Part shown: piece by piece, positions 61,517-64,000 of the stretch | How positions within the stretch are numbered: the stretch's first letter is position 1 | How the letters are laid out: each line of letters starts with the position of its first letter | Assembly (NCBI GenBank): GCA_963277665.1 | Contig: OY728122.1 | Location: 1,543,818,868-1,543,882,867, forward strand | DNA: 64,000 nucleotides | Reading direction: 5' to 3' | DNA from: Viscum album | Lineage: Eukaryota; Streptophyta; Magnoliopsida; Santalales; Viscaceae | The notes under the pieces: model-generated | What the model was told of the DNA's origin: nothing | The model's database searches: none | The model's input: the letters and a program-made list of their open reading frames with translations, nothing else | Position numbers and translations under genes: made by a program

Positions 61517-61995
61517 GTTTAGTTGAAAAAATTGAAACTATGGATTAGAAAATGTAGATTATGAAACAAATACCTAAGGTATTATTTGCAGAAAAATATA
61601 CAAGAGTGGCCTGTATTTTTAGTAAGGAATTTATTATGCGGATCTTTCTATAAAATACATCCCTCTCTAGATAGAAACTGGTCGAGGTGGATTTTGCACA
61701 GATGTAACTAGGAGTAAAAAATCTGACAAGGAGTATTGAGTTTGATTTGAGGTATCCTGGTACATGACTATAGGCCTTGCTACTCTCTTGGTTTGACACT
61801 CCCAGGGGTTATTCTTTGGTTAATTCACATTTTCATTACAAGTCATTATGAAGGATTTTAATGTAAATATTTCATCAGAGAAAACAAGTTTATCAGATTA
61901 TTTATGCATTGAATTTAAATTTATGTTAATTAATTTTCTAGTTGAGATTATAAATTATGATTCATAACCTAATATAGTCTATTCATTATTTATAA
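61517..61995 (+). other. Conserved 5' leader of element D
   Basis: Shares ordered blocks with the leader of B: GGTATCCT, TTTGACACTCCC, ACATTTTCATTACAA and CATTATGAAGGATTT (61752-61862). The minus strand has an open frame of 84 codons (61545-61799) parallel to the one in B. Confidence 0.7.
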
Positions 61996-62560
61996 ATGGC
62001 ACCTAATTGAATAATGGGAATCAATACTCACACAGAATTTAGGGATTTTCCCACTGAGCAAGTCAACACAGTCATAGTTTGATCTGATTAGATCATGACT
62101 ATATTGGGTCAACATACTCAGGTTGTGACTAATAACCATGATACACCTATGTTTGATCGTTTCATGTGGCATTAGCCCCCATAATTTAGTGGGACTACTA
62201 TTCCAGTTGTAGTAGATTAGTGGATCAAGTCCCTTGAAATGTTATTCATGTCATTAACATGCAATGAAAATGAAAAGGTTGTGTTGGAATTATATTGTCT
62301 CAAGGGAGACACTGATCAACAGTTGTCCTTGATCCAGAATACCATAGAGGAAGAAGAAATTTATGATATAGAATGGAGGAATATTAAGGAAATATTATTT
62401 GACAAATATTTCCTTCATGAGAAAAGAACTGAAATGAAGAGGAAATTCTGTAGCTTAAAGAAATGGAAAGAAGACAATGTTGCAGAGTATGAGGCTACAT
62501 TCACAAGACTATTCAGGCATGCCATTGATTAGGTATGTGACTCAGAAGACAATATTGGGA
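61996..62560 (+). pseudogene. gag (element D)
   Basis: ATG at 61996 follows the leader as in B, but a stop comes after four codons. The capsid is readable from about 62168, with FSGTTIPVVV then WIKSLEMLFMSLTCNENEK, and in the open frame 62239-62532: LELYCLKGDTDQQ, IEWRNIKEILFDKYFLHEKR, and VAEYEATFTRLFRHA. These match the retrotransposon gag core ('W..F...F..KYFP...R..K..EF..L.QG..TVAEYEA.F..LSR.AP'). Confidence 0.83.
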
Positions 62561-63330
62561 ATTTATTTTAATAATTTAAGACATGTCTTCTAAGAACACT
62601 GGATTCTAATGAATTTTCATCATAAAATGAAATTGTATTAAGTTCCACAAAAACAGAGAAGGAGTTTTCTAGATCAAATTTTATTAATTGAAACAAAGAT
62701 AAGAAGCATTACTTTTATAACCATGGAAAATGTGATGCACCAAAAAAGAACAAGGAAATACATAAATTTCCATTATGCAAGAGATGTGGAGGAAATCATC
62801 TTGGGATGTTCTTGAATGGAATGAGAGTATGATTTAAATTTGGATAAAAGGGTCATTGATTTAATGAATTCAAGGGGAATAAACAAGTCAATTAAGATCA
62901 ATTCTACAATTGTAGAGAGATAAGACAGTATGAAAATGAGTGTCCTAAGAACTCAAGAAACATGCCTCAGAAAAGTCTGCAAGATAATGGGAAAGACTTT
63001 GTGATTACAGTCACGGAGGTTGAAGTTCCTAATGATGTGGTGGAAGGTACTTTAATTGTTTCCTAAAAAATATCCAATTATTTATATGATTCTAGATCAT
63101 CACATTCATTTATATCATCTCAGTTTTCCATGAAAATTCGTCATGTCCAATTTTATTTAATAAATGTGTTGTCAATAAAATTGTTTAGGGGATGTATTGT
63201 TGCAACAAAGGAATGTCAATCAGTCCCCCATATGGAACATAAAGGATCTTTATTTTCGAGCCTTATCATCAAACCAATGACTGACTTTGATATAATTCTC
63301 AGTATGAAAGGTATGTAAAATTATGATGCA
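62561..63330 (+). pseudogene. Zinc knuckles and protease (element D)
   Basis: FPLCKRCGGNHLGM (62768-62810) and the eroded KGHWFNEF mark the CCHC region, and YENECPKNS follows. The protease active-site block reads YLYDSRSSHSFISSQFSMKI (63080-63140), with the glycine of DSG changed to arginine. DFDIILSMKGM (63286-63318) is the family's end block 'DFDVILGMDWL'. Same order as in B, and similar between the two (B: YLFDSGSCNCFISSQFSFKI). Confidence 0.82.
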
Positions 63331-64000
63331 AAGATCTATTGAAAGAAGAAGGAAGTTATAATCTTTGAAAATGGAATAGAATCCCTTATTTTTGGAGTAG
63401 AAACCTCATCATCATATTCTTATCTAGATCCACCACAATAGCTCTACGGAAGGAAATTCTTGGAGAGTAAGAGAACCAAATATCTATGGGTGAGGAAATA
63501 AATCTTCAAATTGAAGATGAATATATAGTGCAATAATACATTGACGTATTTCTAGAGGATTTATGAAGACATCCTCTAGAGTGGGAAGTTGATTTCTTTA
63601 TTTATTGAATTCCTAGTGAAAGACCTATATCAAAGACTCCCTATAGATTTTCCACTATTGAATTAGTGGATCTAAAGAACCATCTTGATGAATTGAGTGA
63701 AAAAGGATTTATTTGACCTAGTGTTTCTCCATTGAGAGCATGTATCCTCTTTGTCAAGAAGAGATATGGATCCATGAGGCTATGCATTGATTACAGGGAA
63801 ATCAACACTATTAATATAAAGAATAAGTATAACATTCCACAAATTGATGATTTATTTGGCCAACTTCTTGTGGCACAATAATTTTCAAAGATTAAACATA
63901 GATCTGGATATCATCAACATTGTGTGAGGAAGTACCATATTCCAAAGACCACATTTTGAACCTGGTATGGGAATTATGAGTTTACAGTGATGCCTTTTGG
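63331..64000 (+). pseudogene. Reverse transcriptase, 5' part (element D), cut by window end
   Basis: [18 protein letters not shown] near 63622, then DELSEKGFI-stop-[26 protein letters not shown] and [16 protein letters not shown] (63745-63875). The catalytic block reads FSKIKHRSGYHQ, lysine instead of aspartate. NYEFTVMPF ends the window. Continues on the + strand beyond 64000. Confidence 0.85.

Larger units (their letters stand above)
48482..64000 (+). mobile_element. Tekay-like gypsy element D (same family as B), runs off the window
   Basis: It consists of a 5' LTR in two parts (48482-50039 and 60047-61500, about 3.0 kb together), a primer-binding site, a leader matching that of element B, gag, zinc knuckles, protease and the start of RT. 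All are on the + strand and full of stops. The LTR is split by copia element E. The start TATAACACCAAAAACA... then ATGGTATGTTTCTC matches the B LTR start (ACACCCCAATCG... then ATGGTATGTTTCCC). Confidence 0.85.

Overview
The window is plant nuclear DNA from an AT-rich, repeat-filled, probably intergenic region. I found no intact gene, host gene, rRNA or full tRNA. Every coding trace belongs to a decayed LTR retrotransposon (Ty3/gypsy or Ty1/copia), and the rest is DNA-transposon debris, very AT-rich simple sequence and LTRs 2-4 kb long. Long-LTR gypsy elements of the Tekay/Del type, heavy nesting and many stops suggest a large-genome seed plant. Del was first described in Lilium, so a monocot is possible, but the species is a guess.

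Layout. 1-5640: 3' end of a + strand gypsy element (A): internal tail with a SINE-like insert, polypurine tract, then a long LTR. 5641-8072: leader, primer-binding site and 1.8 kb LTR of a minus-strand gypsy fragment (C). 8280-20672: a complete but dead minus-strand Tekay-like element (B), 12.4 kb, LTRs of about 3.74 kb, with gag, protease, RT, RNase H and integrase all recognisable. 20673-28391 and 39454-about 39590: an old + strand copia element (F). A CACTA transposon (25271-28034, 3-bp target duplication TGA) interrupts its pol end, and a GC-rich minus-strand gypsy element (H, 28392-39453, target duplication TATAT) appears to sit in its 3' LTR.

40247-44097 is the oddest object: a 3.85 kb non-coding palindrome whose arms of about 0.95 kb each carry three copies of a unit of about 177 bp, around a 1.9 kb core made almost only of A and T. 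44890-45330 is a scrap of copia RNase H (G), followed by a CACTA-like end at 45446 and 2 kb of AT-rich DNA. 48482-64000 is a second member of family B on the + strand (D). Its 5' LTR is split by a whole minus-strand copia element (E, 50040-60046, LTRs of about 1.96 kb). D continues past the window edge in its reverse-transcriptase domain.

How the parts relate. The LTRs supply promoters (TATA boxes seen in A, D and E) and the internal regions once encoded gag-pol. All pol regions carry stops, frameshifts or lost catalytic residues, so none should move on its own. B and D share a conserved leader between primer-binding site and gag, which ties them to one family. The nesting gives a relative order: D before E; F before both CACTA and H.
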